Notes: generated by a model from the sequence alone, not told the origin. Counted from the first letter of the stretch, positions 35,493 to 45,345 are shown. The stretch: DNA of 64,000 bases from Denitromonas halophila (GCF_007625155.1 NZ_VMNK01000003.1:310001-374000); one strand, 5' to 3'. Made by a program: numbers and translations.

Positions 35493-36539
35493 ATGAAACT
35501 CAACAAAATCGCGGCCATCCTGGCCACCACCGCCCTGGGGCTGCCGGGCCTCGTACACGCCGAAACCAAGGTCACCATCTACGGTCTGATCGATCTGAAT
35601 CTCAGCTACGAGAAAGCCGGCAACCAGAAATACACCGGCGTGGCCAGCAGCGAGCTCAACGGCAGCCGGATTGGCTTCAAGGGCACCGAAGATCTGGGCA
35701 ACGGGCTGAAAGCGCTGTTTGTGCTCGAAACCGGCTTCGACCCCGACACCGGCGCCACCGGTCAGGGCGGACGCCAGTTCGGTCGCCAATCGTTCGTCGG
35801 TCTTGAGGGGAGCTGGGGCAAGGTGATGCTGGGCCGCCAGTATTCGCCCGCCTTCGTTGCACTGGATCCGTTTGAAGCCACCGGCGGCGCAGACCGCACG
35901 GCCGGCCTGCTCCATCGCAAAACCGGATCGGTTGCGCGCGGCTATGAAACCCGCTTCGACAACATGATCAAGTACCGCTCACCGAGCTTTGGCGGCTTCT
36001 CGGCTGACGTCGGCTACTGGACCGGCGCCGAGAACACCGGCCCGGATGAAGACACCCGCAAGCAAGGCCGCGGCTACGGCATCACCGGCATGTACAAAAA
36101 CGGCCCCTTCGCCGCGGCGATCACGACACAGACGTATTACACCAACAGCACCGGCGGTCAGGCGAGCACCCACGGCATTGCCGGCGCCTACGACTTCACC
36201 GTCGCCAAAGCCTACCTGCTCTATAGCCAGGATCGTGAAAGCGGCAGTCAGGGCACGGGCAAGGCACGCAGCTACGCGCTCGGCGCAGAAATTCCGGTCA
36301 GTGCCGCCGGCACGGTCGCCATCAGCTATGGAGCGCGCGACGAAAGCAACGAAGCCGGCGCGGAAGACGCCAGCGGCTGGTCGCTGTACTACATGCACAA
36401 CCTGTCGAAGCGCACCACGCTGTACACCGCGTTTTCGCACATCAGCAACAAGGGCAACGCCAACTACGCCTGGAACACGACCCCGGCCGCTGGCGATGAC
36501 CCGAGTGTGGTGATGGCCGGTATCCGTCACCGCTTCTGA
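35493..36539 (+). CDS. Gram-negative porin
   Basis: A 348-residue outer-membrane protein of the betaproteobacterial Omp32/BP0840 family. It has a signal peptide ending VHAETK, then VTIYGLIDLNLSYEK, RIGFKGTEDLGNGLKALF, QSFVGLEGSWGKVMLGRQY and a C-terminal strand ending MAGIRHRF, with the terminal Phe typical of trimeric porins. It should form a trimeric beta-barrel channel. It stands just before the citrate-lyase-like pair, so it may admit the tricarboxylate, but a terminator lies between them. Confidence 0.92.
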   Translation: MKLNKIAAILATTALGLPGLVHAETKVTIYGLIDLNLSYEKAGNQKYTGVASSELNGSRIGFKGTEDLGNGLKALFVLETGFDPDTGATGQGGRQFGRQSFVGLEGSWGKVMLGRQYSPAFVALDPFEATGGADRTAGLLHRKTGSVARGYETRFDNMIKYRSPSFGGFSADVGYWTGAENTGPDEDTRKQGRGYGITGMYKNGPFAAAITTQTYYTNSTGGQASTHGIAGAYDFTVAKAYLLYSQDRESGSQGTGKARSYALGAEIPVSAAGTVAISYGARDESNEAGAEDASGWSLYYMHNLSKRTTLYTAFSHISNKGNANYAWNTTPAAGDDPSVVMAGIRHRF

Positions 36540-36583
36540 GCCCTCGCTTCGCGACGGCGGTCGTTCGCACGTCAATCGTCGTC

Positions 36584-36627
36584 GGACCCCGACTGGGGGA
36601 GCAGGAGAACAGTCGGGGTCCATTTTT
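36584..36627 (+). terminator. Rho-independent terminator of porin gene
   Basis: GGACCCCGACT (36584-36594) pairs perfectly with AGTCGGGGTCC (36611-36621), then ATTTTTC. It lies 44 bases after the porin stop. Confidence 0.88.
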
Positions 36628-36725
36628 CACGCGGTCGACATGACACGCCGTACCCCGGATGAAGTCGTCGCCCACAGCAGGCGCCATTTTTCGTCACCTA
36701 TTCCCGCAACATCCAGGAGAAAGCC

Positions 36726-38015
36726 ATGCAGATCACCGGCATGCTTCACGGTAGCAAACTGCTCGAGTTCGTCGGATTCCCGAGTGCTGAAGTCCTCGGG
36801 CCGGACGCCAGCGAAGAGGCCATCAAGGCCATGATCGAGCGCCACGGATCGGTGTTCGTTAAACCCGTTTTCAAAGGCGGCGTCGGCAAGAAGGGCAAGG
36901 CCGGTCTGCTCGGTCGCGCCAAGGACCTCAAAACCGCACTGGCCGAGAAGGAGCGCCTCTACTTTGTCGAGCACCACCACGGCAACCAGTCTGCCAAGGC
37001 CAACGGCGTCACCTTTGAAGGCGCCGTCCCCGCCGAGCATGAAATCTATTTCTCGCTGTCGGTCTCAACCGAATTTCGCGCGCCCACACTGACCATCACG
37101 CACTGCGGCGGCGTGGACATTGAAGAGCTGGACCCCAAGCTGATCGCCCGCGTGCCCTTTGATGCACTGACCGGCATGAAGGCCTTCGTGGTGGCCAATG
37201 CGCTGGCCGACATCGGCGCCCCGAGCGAGATCATCTCGCCGCTGGTGCAACAGCTCCCGAAACTGTGGGAGCTGTATCACAACTTCGGCATGACCGTGCT
37301 CGAGCTCAACCCGATCCGCATGCGCCCTGATCGACGCGGCCGCCTCACCCCCGTTGCCTGCGACTTCAAGTGCGGCTTTGACCGCGACGACACCCGCTGG
37401 CACCGGCTCAATCTGCCGACGCATCTGTTTGCCGCCGACTACTCGGATTTCGAGCAAGAGATCAACCAGCTGCGCACGCACCAGGGCCAGAGCGACGTCT
37501 ACGTCATCAACGACAAAGGCACCATCCTTGCCCCGACTTTTGGTGGCGGCGCCAACTCATTGGTCACCGAGATGCTGGGCGACGACGCCATCATTTCCTC
37601 CGACTTCGGTGGCAATCCCCCTTACGAGAAGATGAAGTCGGTCGCGTCGATCTGCTTCCGGCACTGGCTCGCGCAGTCCAATGTGCTGTTCATCATCGGC
37701 GGCAAATCCAACAACACCGATATCTTCGAAACCTTCCGCGCCATGGCCGACGCCTTGCGCGAACACATCAGCAAGCATGGCCCCACGCCGCTGTTCGTGG
37801 TCATTGGCCGCGGCGGCCCGAATCTGGTGCGGGGCATGGCCGCCTTCCGCGACACCTGCGAAGCCCTGGGCCTGCCCTACCGCTTCTTTGGCTACGACAC
37901 CGCGATGAGCGAAGTCGTCGACTACGCCCGCGAAGTCAATGAGTGGATGAAGGCCGGCGGCCGCGCCGAGATCGCGGCCAGGCTGGGTGTCAGCACTCAG
38001 TCCGAGGCCGCTTGA
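36726..38015 (+). CDS. ATP-citrate lyase-like small subunit (ATP-grasp, SCS-beta-like)
   Basis: A 429-residue protein resembling AclB, the N-terminal part of eukaryotic ACLY. Residues 1-240 fit an ATP-grasp fold (FVKPVFKGGVGKKGKAGLLG, GVTFEGAVPAEHEIYFSLS, LELNPIRM). Residues 260-410 fit the CoA-ligase domain (TFGGGANSLVTEML, SSDFGGNPPYEKM, SNNTDIFETFRAMADAL). It would bind ATP and phosphorylate or activate the substrate with the next subunit. AGGAGA precedes the ATG. Succinyl- or malyl-CoA ligase-like activity is the alternative reading. Confidence 0.72.
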   Translation: MQITGMLHGSKLLEFVGFPSAEVLGPDASEEAIKAMIERHGSVFVKPVFKGGVGKKGKAGLLGRAKDLKTALAEKERLYFVEHHHGNQSAKANGVTFEGAVPAEHEIYFSLSVSTEFRAPTLTITHCGGVDIEELDPKLIARVPFDALTGMKAFVVANALADIGAPSEIISPLVQQLPKLWELYHNFGMTVLELNPIRMRPDRRGRLTPVACDFKCGFDRDDTRWHRLNLPTHLFAADYSDFEQEINQLRTHQGQSDVYVINDKGTILAPTFGGGANSLVTEMLGDDAIISSDFGGNPPYEKMKSVASICFRHWLAQSNVLFIIGGKSNNTDIFETFRAMADALREHISKHGPTPLFVVIGRGGPNLVRGMAAFRDTCEALGLPYRFFGYDTAMSEVVDYAREVNEWMKAGGRAEIAARLGVSTQSEAA

Positions 38016-38079
38016 GACATCACGTCTGACGTGGCTTCGCACGCGCCAGCGACAACAACACAGACTCCAGGAGAGCAAC

Positions 38080-40782
38080 ATGCATCAGCAAGGTGTAGGT
38101 GACTTCCAGTACTACGTGGGGATCAGTTCCCTGTCCCAGATCGCCACTGCGCAAGACAAGGTTTGCGTACTGAACATCCTGGGCGGCGAGTCGTCCGAGG
38201 TCACCCCGGTCGGCCATGCCTGGTCAGGCGGCAATGTGGTTTTTGGCACATCGCCAGGGCGCCGGGGGCAAACCCTGGACACCCCGTGCGGTCCCATTCC
38301 GGTATTCAACAGCGTGCGCGAAGGCCTTGAAGCCGGCCACCGTTTCAACTGCGGCGTGGTGTATCTGCCGCCCACCGCCGCGCGCGACGGCGTTGCCGAG
38401 CTGATCCGGGTGAATCCGGAGCTGAAGAAGATCTTCATCATCACCGAGAAGATCGCCGTCCACGACGCACGTGAAATCCGCGCCATGGGCCAGCAAGCCG
38501 GCATCGACATCTTCGGTGCCAACTGTCTGGGCGTGGCGGACGCATGGAACCAGGTCCGCATCGGCGGCGCACTCGGCGGCGACAGTCCGGGCGACACACT
38601 CAAGCGCGGCTCGATCGCCATTCTCTCCAACTCGGGCGGCTTCACCACCACCATTGCGCAGTATCTGCGCATGGCCGGCTGGGGCACCACCACGCTGGTC
38701 TCAAGCGGCAAAGACATCTACATCCACTATGCTGCGCCCGAGTTCGCCTTTGCCCTGGCCAACGATGCACGCAGCAAGGCGGCCGTGCTGTACTGCGAGC
38801 CCGGCGGCTATTACGAGCGCGACGCCGATTTCACCAAACCCGTGGTGGCCTGCGTCGTCGGACGCTGGAAAGCCAAGCTGACCCGCGCGGTGGGGCATGC
38901 CGGTGCGATGGCCGGCGGCCACGACGACGCGCTCAGCAAGGAGCGCTGGTTCATGGAGAAGTTCGGCGTCGACGCCCTCTACACGCCCGACAATCCGGTG
39001 TTCTCCGCCAAAGGCGCGGTCGTCACCAATATTGCCCATATTCCCGCCGCGCTCACCGCGGTGATGCGCGCCAACGCCACGCTGCCCGACTTTGCGCCGG
39101 AAGGGACGATGGAGCTCAAGCCATGGTTCGGCGCCAACCAGGGCATCCAGCTGCCGGTCGCGCTGGATCCGCCGGTGGTTGAAGCCGCGGCACCCCACAA
39201 CGCTCACATCGCCGAGCTGGCCCGATCGGTCGGAACGGTGTTTGCGCGGCAGAACCTGAAAGACGCCTCGGGCGCCTCCCAGATGGACCCCCGCACCCAG
39301 GTCTCCAGCCTGCACGGCGTCTCCATGCTGGATGCCGCACAAAAGCCGCTCGAAGCGAATCTCGCCCTCGCCCTCTTGCGCGACGCGGGCGGGCCGAACG
39401 ACCACGCGCTGGTCAACCTGTCGGTATTGGCATTGACCAGGCTGCACGGCACTCCCATGCTGACCGCCGCGCAGGCCGCACGTGAGGCCGGCAACGCCCC
39501 CAACTCGGTCCTCGCCGCGGCGGCCAGCATTGTCGGACCGCGCACCGCCGAACCAGCACGGCAAGCGGCCGCGCTGCTGATTGATCTGTTTTCGGCGGCC
39601 GGACTGGATGACGCGTGCGACCAGACATTCGACAGCACCAGCATTGCGCTCACCCCCGCCGCCCGCGCGCTGCTGCTGGTTGACGAACCCGACCCGCTCG
39701 CCAGCGCGATGATCGACGCGGCGCACACCCGTGGCATCCGTTCGGTGCCGCTCACCTGGCTAATCGCCCAGGCGGGCCATCCGAGCGCCGACGCTGTGCT
39801 CGCCGCGTTGACCACCACGCTGGGCTGGGGCCCGCTCCGGCGCAAGCGTGTCTCCCGGCTGAGCGTTGAAACCCTCCCGTGGTGGATGCGCCTGATCGGC
39901 ACCCTGCTGGGCGCCTCCGTCGATGCCACGCAACACACGGCAGACAGTGTCTGCGGCATCGCGCAGTCCGAGCTCCTGGGCGCGCGCTCAATCACCGAGG
40001 TGGCCGCCCTGGCCCTGACCGGACGACCGCTCGGCGGCAATGACCTGTTTGCCTTCCAGACGCTGACGGGGCTGCTGCTCACCAATGGGCCGGGGGCGAT
40101 TTCGGCGCAAGGCGCGAAAGGCGCCGTGTCGGCCGATGGCCCGGAGACCCCATCGCGCGTGCAACTCAACAAGGCCGTCGTCGGCTTTCTGACCCACACC
40201 GGCTTCGCCCATGGCGGCAACGGCTTTGAAGGCGTTGCCTTTTTGCTGGAGCGATTCGCCGGGCAGGACCTGACGGACCCGGCCAATCCGGACCACGGAC
40301 TGGACCTTGCCGCGATGATCAACGCCTTCATCGACGACTACGCCGCCGAACGGTCCGCCGGCAAGGAGACCGGCACCGGCAGTCGCAACCTGCCCTGCCT
40401 CAACCATCCGGTGTTCAAGGGCAAGGCGATCAACATCGACCCGCGCGAGAAATTCGTCCGCGAGCTGTTCACCGCACGCGGCGAATACAACATCTTCCAT
40501 GACTACTACCGCCAACTCGCCCAGGCGCTGTTCGATCGGGGCGTGACTCGCAACGTGTTCTGCGTCAACGTCGATGCGCTGATCGCCACGCTCTTGCTGA
40601 AAATGATGTGGCAGCCGCTGCGCGAAGGCCGCCTGTCCACGGCACAACTGGAGACGGCGGCGTTCACCGCCTTCCTCTACGGACGCATGATTGGCTGTGC
40701 GGGCGAGATCGATGACCACCTCAATCGCGGCCGCAACATGGACACCCGCACGCCGCAATCGCAAGTGAGGTTTGTCGCTTAA
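38080..40782 (+). CDS. ATP-citrate lyase-like large subunit (SCS-alpha plus citrate-synthase-like)
   Basis: A 900-residue protein. Residues 1-300 are SCS-alpha-like: CoA-binding VFNSVREGLEAGHRFN, the SNSGGFTTTIAQYL loop and the phosphohistidine site VGHAGAMAGG with His273. The rest aligns in outline with the citrate-synthase-like lyase domain (THTGFAHGGNGFEGVAFLL; FLYGRMIGCAGEIDDHLNRG). It is about 290 residues longer than Chlorobium AclA, with an insert or split region at about 400-680. ATG at 38080 follows CCAGGAGAGCAAC. It forms an operon with the small subunit; substrate is inferred from context. Confidence 0.72.
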   Translation: MHQQGVGDFQYYVGISSLSQIATAQDKVCVLNILGGESSEVTPVGHAWSGGNVVFGTSPGRRGQTLDTPCGPIPVFNSVREGLEAGHRFNCGVVYLPPTAARDGVAELIRVNPELKKIFIITEKIAVHDAREIRAMGQQAGIDIFGANCLGVADAWNQVRIGGALGGDSPGDTLKRGSIAILSNSGGFTTTIAQYLRMAGWGTTTLVSSGKDIYIHYAAPEFAFALANDARSKAAVLYCEPGGYYERDADFTKPVVACVVGRWKAKLTRAVGHAGAMAGGHDDALSKERWFMEKFGVDALYTPDNPVFSAKGAVVTNIAHIPAALTAVMRANATLPDFAPEGTMELKPWFGANQGIQLPVALDPPVVEAAAPHNAHIAELARSVGTVFARQNLKDASGASQMDPRTQVSSLHGVSMLDAAQKPLEANLALALLRDAGGPNDHALVNLSVLALTRLHGTPMLTAAQAAREAGNAPNSVLAAAASIVGPRTAEPARQAAALLIDLFSAAGLDDACDQTFDSTSIALTPAARALLLVDEPDPLASAMIDAAHTRGIRSVPLTWLIAQAGHPSADAVLAALTTTLGWGPLRRKRVSRLSVETLPWWMRLIGTLLGASVDATQHTADSVCGIAQSELLGARSITEVAALALTGRPLGGNDLFAFQTLTGLLLTNGPGAISAQGAKGAVSADGPETPSRVQLNKAVVGFLTHTGFAHGGNGFEGVAFLLERFAGQDLTDPANPDHGLDLAAMINAFIDDYAAERSAGKETGTGSRNLPCLNHPVFKGKAINIDPREKFVRELFTARGEYNIFHDYYRQLAQALFDRGVTRNVFCVNVDALIATLLLKMMWQPLREGRLSTAQLETAAFTAFLYGRMIGCAGEIDDHLNRGRNMDTRTPQSQVRFVA

Positions 40783-40901
40783 GCCCCGCTCAGACGCCGC
40801 GCCTCGCGGCGAAGAACCGGCGGCCGCACCGCAATCACGGGTGCGGCCGCCTGGCGTTCACGCGCATGGGGCACCACGGACAATGCGCGTCAAAGCAGGG
40901 T

Positions 40902-41951
40902 TCAACGCGTCATGCGCAGAAACAGTCGATACAGCCCCGGTGCCCCCACGGTCAGCACAATCACCCGCAACACATGGCACACCGTCACCAGTGGCACACC
41001 GAGCTGCAAGACCTTGGCCGTGATACACATTTCAGCGACACCGCCCGGTGCCGCGGCCAACACCAGCGTGGCCAGCGGCACGCCGGACGCGGCAGAGACC
41101 ATGGCCGCGAGCCCGCAGCCAAGGCCAACGGCGAGCAATGCCGACATGGCCGCCGCTACCAGAAAGCGCGGCGCGGCATGAAAGAATTCAGGTGAAAAAC
41201 GGCAACCCAGCGCACAACCGATCAGCAACTGCCCGCCATTGACCACCCACACCGGCAGCGCCGACAACTCAACGCCAAACGCCGTCGCCAGACCCACCCC
41301 GAGCAAGGGTCCGAGCACCCAGGCGTTGCCGACGCGCAGGGCAGCCAACACGCCAACGCCGCACAGACTCGACGCCAGCAGCCACGGGAGCCGGGCCGGC
41401 TCAAGCGTCGTCACCAACGGCAAGTAGACATCACTGCCGTGCGCGCCAAACCAGCTCAGCCCGAACGGCACCAGGGCCACCACCAGCATGACCCGTAGCG
41501 CATGCGCCGCCGCAATTCGGTCGACCGCACCGCCGAAGCGCTCGGCGATCACCGCCATTTCCGACGCACCACCGGGCAGTGATGCAAAGAACGCGGTGGG
41601 GCGATCGCTGGCCGCCAGACGCAGGGTCAACAAGGCGCACAGCAAGCCGATCAACAAGGCCGAGAGGGCAAGCACGCTCACCAACAGAAAATTGGCGCGC
41701 AACAGATCGAGTACCTGCGCGGTAAAGTACAGGCCCAGGCTGGCGCCAATCGCCCACTGGCCGGCCTGACGCCCACCGGGCGGCGGCAGCAAGGGCAGGC
41801 CGAGCGTGCGCAGCGCCGCGACACCAAACAGCGGGCCGAGCATCCAGGGTAGCGGGCTGTGCACCGCCGACGCGGCAAGGCCTGCGAGGCCCGCCAGCGC
41901 CAGGGTCGATGCCATCAGGCCGAAGGTCGTGCAGCTATTCTTGAATGACAT
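40902..41951 (-). CDS. AbrB family membrane protein (permease-like)
   Basis: A 349-residue inner-membrane protein with two repeated halves. The AbrB-duplication motifs are SPLPWMLGPLFGVAAL with FASLPGGASEMAVIAERFGG in the first, and GNAWVLGPLLGVGLA with LVLAAAPGGVAEMCITAKVL in the second. The family is sometimes called 'AbrB/ammonia monooxygenase', but it behaves as a permease or regulator and is often found with tripartite tricarboxylate transporters. It faces the ACL operon tail to tail and sits beside a binding-protein gene. Confidence 0.8.
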   Translation of the reverse strand: MSFKNSCTTFGLMASTLALAGLAGLAASAVHSPLPWMLGPLFGVAALRTLGLPLLPPPGGRQAGQWAIGASLGLYFTAQVLDLLRANFLLVSVLALSALLIGLLCALLTLRLAASDRPTAFFASLPGGASEMAVIAERFGGAVDRIAAAHALRVMLVVALVPFGLSWFGAHGSDVYLPLVTTLEPARLPWLLASSLCGVGVLAALRVGNAWVLGPLLGVGLATAFGVELSALPVWVVNGGQLLIGCALGCRFSPEFFHAAPRFLVAAAMSALLAVGLGCGLAAMVSAASGVPLATLVLAAAPGGVAEMCITAKVLQLGVPLVTVCHVLRVIVLTVGAPGLYRLFLRMTR

Positions 41952-41981
41952 GAAGCCAACAACTTGTCGCGGCGACCGCGC

Positions 41982-43142
41982 TCAGGGCAGCGGCGCGACG
42001 GAATCATTCCATTGGCGCAGGAAGTCCCGGCGCTTGAGCTGGTCCAGATAGGTCAACAAACCGGCGCCAATGGCAATCGGCCTGAACGCGCCGCCCAGCC
42101 GCTGGCGCAACTCCTCGGCCACTTCGTCGGCGGGCACATCGGTACGCACCGAATAGAAGCCGGGATTCTTCGATAGCAGCCCTTGTCCGCGGGGCGAGAG
42201 CAGATAGTCGAGCCACAGCCGCGCTGCGTTGGGGTGGCGCGCCTGGCGCGCGATGAAGGCCACCCGGCTCATCACCAGGGTGTAGTCCCGCGGCAACACC
42301 ACGCCCAGGTTCGGGTCGCTGGCGGCCCGGATCATGGCGTAGGAGCCGAGCATGTTGTAACCGATCAGGGCCTTCCCCGAGGCGACATGGTCGAGCATGT
42401 CCGAGGTGGCCGGCATGGTCTGGACGCCGATGCGGCCAAAGCCCTCGGCAAGACGCCAGAACACCACCGGATTGGCGAGCACGTCCTGACTGTGAAGCAA
42501 GTACCCGACCCCCGAGCGTGCCGGGTCGTAAGTGGTCAGACGCCCCCGGAATGGCTCCGGCGCCCGCGCCAGCAGGCGCAACAATTCGGCATGGCTGCTC
42601 GGCACCTCGTCCTCTGACAGCAACCGGCGGTTGTAGACGAAGACAACGGGCTCGAAACTGGTGCCGAAAGCCTCATCCTTCCACACGGCCCACTCGGGCA
42701 GCGCCGCCGTCTCGGGCGAGCGGTGCGCCTGGGCGTGGCCGTCGTTCACCAGCTTGACCTGCAGATCCATGGCCGAGCTCCAGACCACGTCGGCCACCCC
42801 ACCCCGGTCCGTCTCCGCCACGAAGCGGGTGTACAGAACGCCAGAGCTCATGTCGTGGTAATCGACGCGCACACCCGGATACTGCAGCATGAAGTCCTGT
42901 ATCAATTCACGCGCCAGGCTTTCATCCGTCGCCGCGTAAATCACCACCACACCTTCTTTACGCGCGGCGGCATAGCGCTGGTCGGGGGCGGTCTGGGCCA
43001 GCACCGAAGGCGCGCCAAAAAGCAGCGCCCAGACCAGCACGACCACTACGCGGAACGAATGTTGGCGTCGAAACACGGGATGCCTCTCCTTCCCGCCCAA
43101 GGCTTTGCGCAAGGGCTTTTTTGAGTCAGTATGATCGTTCAT
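41982..43142 (-). CDS. Extracellular solute-binding protein (Fe3+/polyamine-type fold)
   Basis: A 386-residue periplasmic binding protein: signal segment FRVVVVLVWALLFGAPSVLA, then EGVVVIYAATDESLARELIQ, DFMLQYPGVRVDYHDMSSGV, VWSSAMDLQVKLVNDG. No ABC permease or ATPase genes are nearby, so it does not look like a transporter subunit. Instead it starts only 26 bases from the TctD-like regulator gene, divergent. Such proteins work as ligand-sensing partners of TctE-type kinases. The ATG at 43142 is the likely start; a TTG lies just upstream. Confidence 0.8.
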   Translation of the reverse strand: MNDHTDSKKPLRKALGGKERHPVFRRQHSFRVVVVLVWALLFGAPSVLAQTAPDQRYAAARKEGVVVIYAATDESLARELIQDFMLQYPGVRVDYHDMSSGVLYTRFVAETDRGGVADVVWSSAMDLQVKLVNDGHAQAHRSPETAALPEWAVWKDEAFGTSFEPVVFVYNRRLLSEDEVPSSHAELLRLLARAPEPFRGRLTTYDPARSGVGYLLHSQDVLANPVVFWRLAEGFGRIGVQTMPATSDMLDHVASGKALIGYNMLGSYAMIRAASDPNLGVVLPRDYTLVMSRVAFIARQARHPNAARLWLDYLLSPRGQGLLSKNPGFYSVRTDVPADEVAEELRQRLGGAFRPIAIGAGLLTYLDQLKRRDFLRQWNDSVAPLP

Positions 43143-43168
43143 CAAGCTTTCGAATGACTTTCAAACTC

Positions 43169-43846
43169 ATGCGCCTGCTCCTCGTTGAAGACCATGTCGA
43201 ACTGGCCGAATGGGTGTCGAAGGCGCTGACTCAGGCAGGCTACGCGCTTGACGTCATGAACCGGGGTGATCATGCCGACCACGCGCTGCTCACCCAACCT
43301 TACGACGCCGTGATTCTCGACCTGTCCCTGCCCGGCCTGGACGGACTGGAGGTGCTCAAGCGGATGCGCAGCCGCGAGAACACGGCGCAAACACCGGTGC
43401 TGGTCTTGACCGCGCGCGGCAGTACCGAAGACAAGGTGCGCGGGCTCAATCTCGGCGCCGATGACTACCTGCCCAAGCCCTTCGATCTGGCGGAGCTTGA
43501 AGCGCGCATCAAAGCGCTGTTGCGGCGTTCCGGCAACCTGGCGCCCACGGTGCACATTGGCAAGCTCTCCTTCGACACGAATTCTCGCCTGGTCAGCATC
43601 GCCGGCGCCCCCCTGGGCCTGACGCCACGAGAACTGGCGGTATTCGAAGCGCTGATCAACCGTCAGGGGCGCCCGGTTACCCGGGAAACACTCTTCGAGA
43701 AAGTATTCAACTTTGATGACGACGCGCGGCCGGAGGCCATCGAAATCTATGTCCATCGCCTGCGCAAGAAGCTCGAAGGCTCGGGTGCAGCGGTGGTCAC
43801 CATGCGCGGACTCGGCTATCTGATCCACCCCGTTGATGAACCCTGA
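43169..43846 (+). CDS. tctD: OmpR-family response regulator, TctD-like
   Basis: A 225-residue regulator. The receiver (1-115) has VEDH, phospho-acceptor Asp51 in AVILDLSLPGLDG and Lys in DDYLPKPF; the C-terminal winged helix (130-220) has LTPRELAVFEALINRQGRPV and EIYVHRLRKKLEGSGA. Together with the next gene it matches TctDE, which induces tricarboxylate transport. ATG 43169 gives the family start MRLLLVEDH; earlier starts at 43121 and 43154 would overlap the divergent gene. Confidence 0.88.
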   Translation: MRLLLVEDHVELAEWVSKALTQAGYALDVMNRGDHADHALLTQPYDAVILDLSLPGLDGLEVLKRMRSRENTAQTPVLVLTARGSTEDKVRGLNLGADDYLPKPFDLAELEARIKALLRRSGNLAPTVHIGKLSFDTNSRLVSIAGAPLGLTPRELAVFEALINRQGRPVTRETLFEKVFNFDDDARPEAIEIYVHRLRKKLEGSGAAVVTMRGLGYLIHPVDEP

Positions 43847-43852
43847 GGCCCG

Positions 43853-45265
43853 GTGCGCGTGAAGCATTCTGTCAGTTTGCGCCGCCGGGTGGCCATCTGG
43901 CTGCTCCCCTCGCTCTTGCTGCTGCTGCTGATCAACGCGGCACTGTCCTATCTCGGTGCACTGGACGCGGTCAATCGCGCGTATGACCGTTCACTCACGG
44001 CATCGATCAAATCGATTGCCGAGCGCGTTCACTCGCTCGAGGGCAACATCGCCGTTGATGTGCCCTATTCCGCCTTCGACGCGTTTGAAGGCGGCGTACA
44101 GGAGCGTATTTTCTATGCCGTGATCGGCCCGGACGGTGCGCTGATCACCGGCTACGAAGCATTGACCCCCCCCGGCGGGCTGATCCCCGACGGCCCGCCC
44201 CGGATCATCGACGGCCAGTTCCAGAATGAAGATGTCCGCATCGGGGCCATGAAAAAGCGGCTCTACGATCCCGCCCTGACCGGCGGAGATGCAGCCACCA
44301 TCATTTTTGCCGAGACCACCGAATCCCGTCTGGCGCTGGCACGCGTGCTGTTTGCCGACAGTCTGCAGCGCCAGGTTCTGCTGGTGATCTTCGGCACCGT
44401 CATCCTCGCCTTTGCGCTCACCACGGCATTCAAGCCCTTGCTCAAGCTGCGCGACGCCATTCGCGAGCGCGATGAAGCCGACCTGACGCCGATCGCCCAC
44501 ACCGATGTCCCCTCCGAAGTCCGGCCGCTGATTGACGCCATCAACCACCACACCGACCGGCTGTCGACCATGATGGCCGCGCGACGCCGCCTGCTTGCCG
44601 ATGCCGCGCATCAGATCCGGACCCCCTTGGCCGTGCTCAGCACGCAGATTGAGTATGGTCAGCGTCAGAGCGAGCCGGCGGAGATCCAGCATACGTTCAA
44701 GAGTCTGCTTGGCACGATCCACAGCACCCGCCGCATGGCGGACCAACTGCTGGCGCTGTCGCATGCCGAGTCCCTTGAACAGTCACCGCGAGATCGCACC
44801 GCGGTGGACATGCACCAGCTGGCCAAAGAGGTTTGCCTCGAACAAGCCCCCCTGGCGCTTCAAAAACGCATTGAGCTGGCCTTCGAAGGCGATGGCGAAG
44901 CCCCGGTGCGAGGCAATGCGCAAATGCTGCGCGAGCTGATCTCCAACCTCCTCGACAATGCCATCCGCTACAGCCCGCCCGAGACACAGGTTGTTGTCGC
45001 CACCGGCTGCCTGAACGGCGTCGTGGCGCTGTCGGTCGGCGACGAGGGGCCCGGCATCCCCCCCGCCGAACGCGATAAGGTCTTTCAGCGCTTCTACCGG
45101 ATCCTCGGGCAAGGCACGGCGCCTGGCAGCGGGCTGGGGCTCGCCATCGTCCAGGAGATCGTCTCGTCTCACGGCGGACAGATCACACTTGACCAGACAT
45201 CGGCCGCTGGCGGCCTGACGATTCTGGTCGAGTTTGCGCAACATCGCCCGGGCGCGCCGCGCTGA
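43853..45265 (+). CDS. tctE: Sensor histidine kinase, TctE-like
   Basis: A 470-residue kinase: membrane segment at 14-34, a periplasmic 2CSK-type domain (about 35-170; VPYSAFDAFEGGVQERIFYA), a second segment at 172-194, HAMP, a HisKA box with His253 in ADAAHQIRTPLAVLS, and a HATPase domain (NLLDNAIRYSPPETQ, DEGPGIPPAERDKVF, GSGLGLAIVQEIV). It starts with GTG, six bases after tctD. The context suggests it senses a tricarboxylate, perhaps via the divergent binding protein, and activates tctCBA. Confidence 0.88.
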   Translation: MRVKHSVSLRRRVAIWLLPSLLLLLLINAALSYLGALDAVNRAYDRSLTASIKSIAERVHSLEGNIAVDVPYSAFDAFEGGVQERIFYAVIGPDGALITGYEALTPPGGLIPDGPPRIIDGQFQNEDVRIGAMKKRLYDPALTGGDAATIIFAETTESRLALARVLFADSLQRQVLLVIFGTVILAFALTTAFKPLLKLRDAIRERDEADLTPIAHTDVPSEVRPLIDAINHHTDRLSTMMAARRRLLADAAHQIRTPLAVLSTQIEYGQRQSEPAEIQHTFKSLLGTIHSTRRMADQLLALSHAESLEQSPRDRTAVDMHQLAKEVCLEQAPLALQKRIELAFEGDGEAPVRGNAQMLRELISNLLDNAIRYSPPETQVVVATGCLNGVVALSVGDEGPGIPPAERDKVFQRFYRILGQGTAPGSGLGLAIVQEIVSSHGGQITLDQTSAAGGLTILVEFAQHRPGAPR

Positions 45266-45301
45266 TTCACACGGCCGGCGCACGCCCGCATCTCAGGCAG
45301 A

Positions 45302-45345
45302 TAAAAACAGGGGGCGCACTCGAGATGTCCCCGAGTGCGCCCCCT
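45302..45345 (-). terminator. Terminator between tctE and tctA (convergent)
   Basis: AGGGGGCGCACTCG (45309-45322) pairs perfectly with CGAGTGCGCCCCCT (45332-45345). On the minus strand a GTTTTTAT tract follows, so it ends the tctCBA transcript; on the plus strand the tract is missing. Confidence 0.85.
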
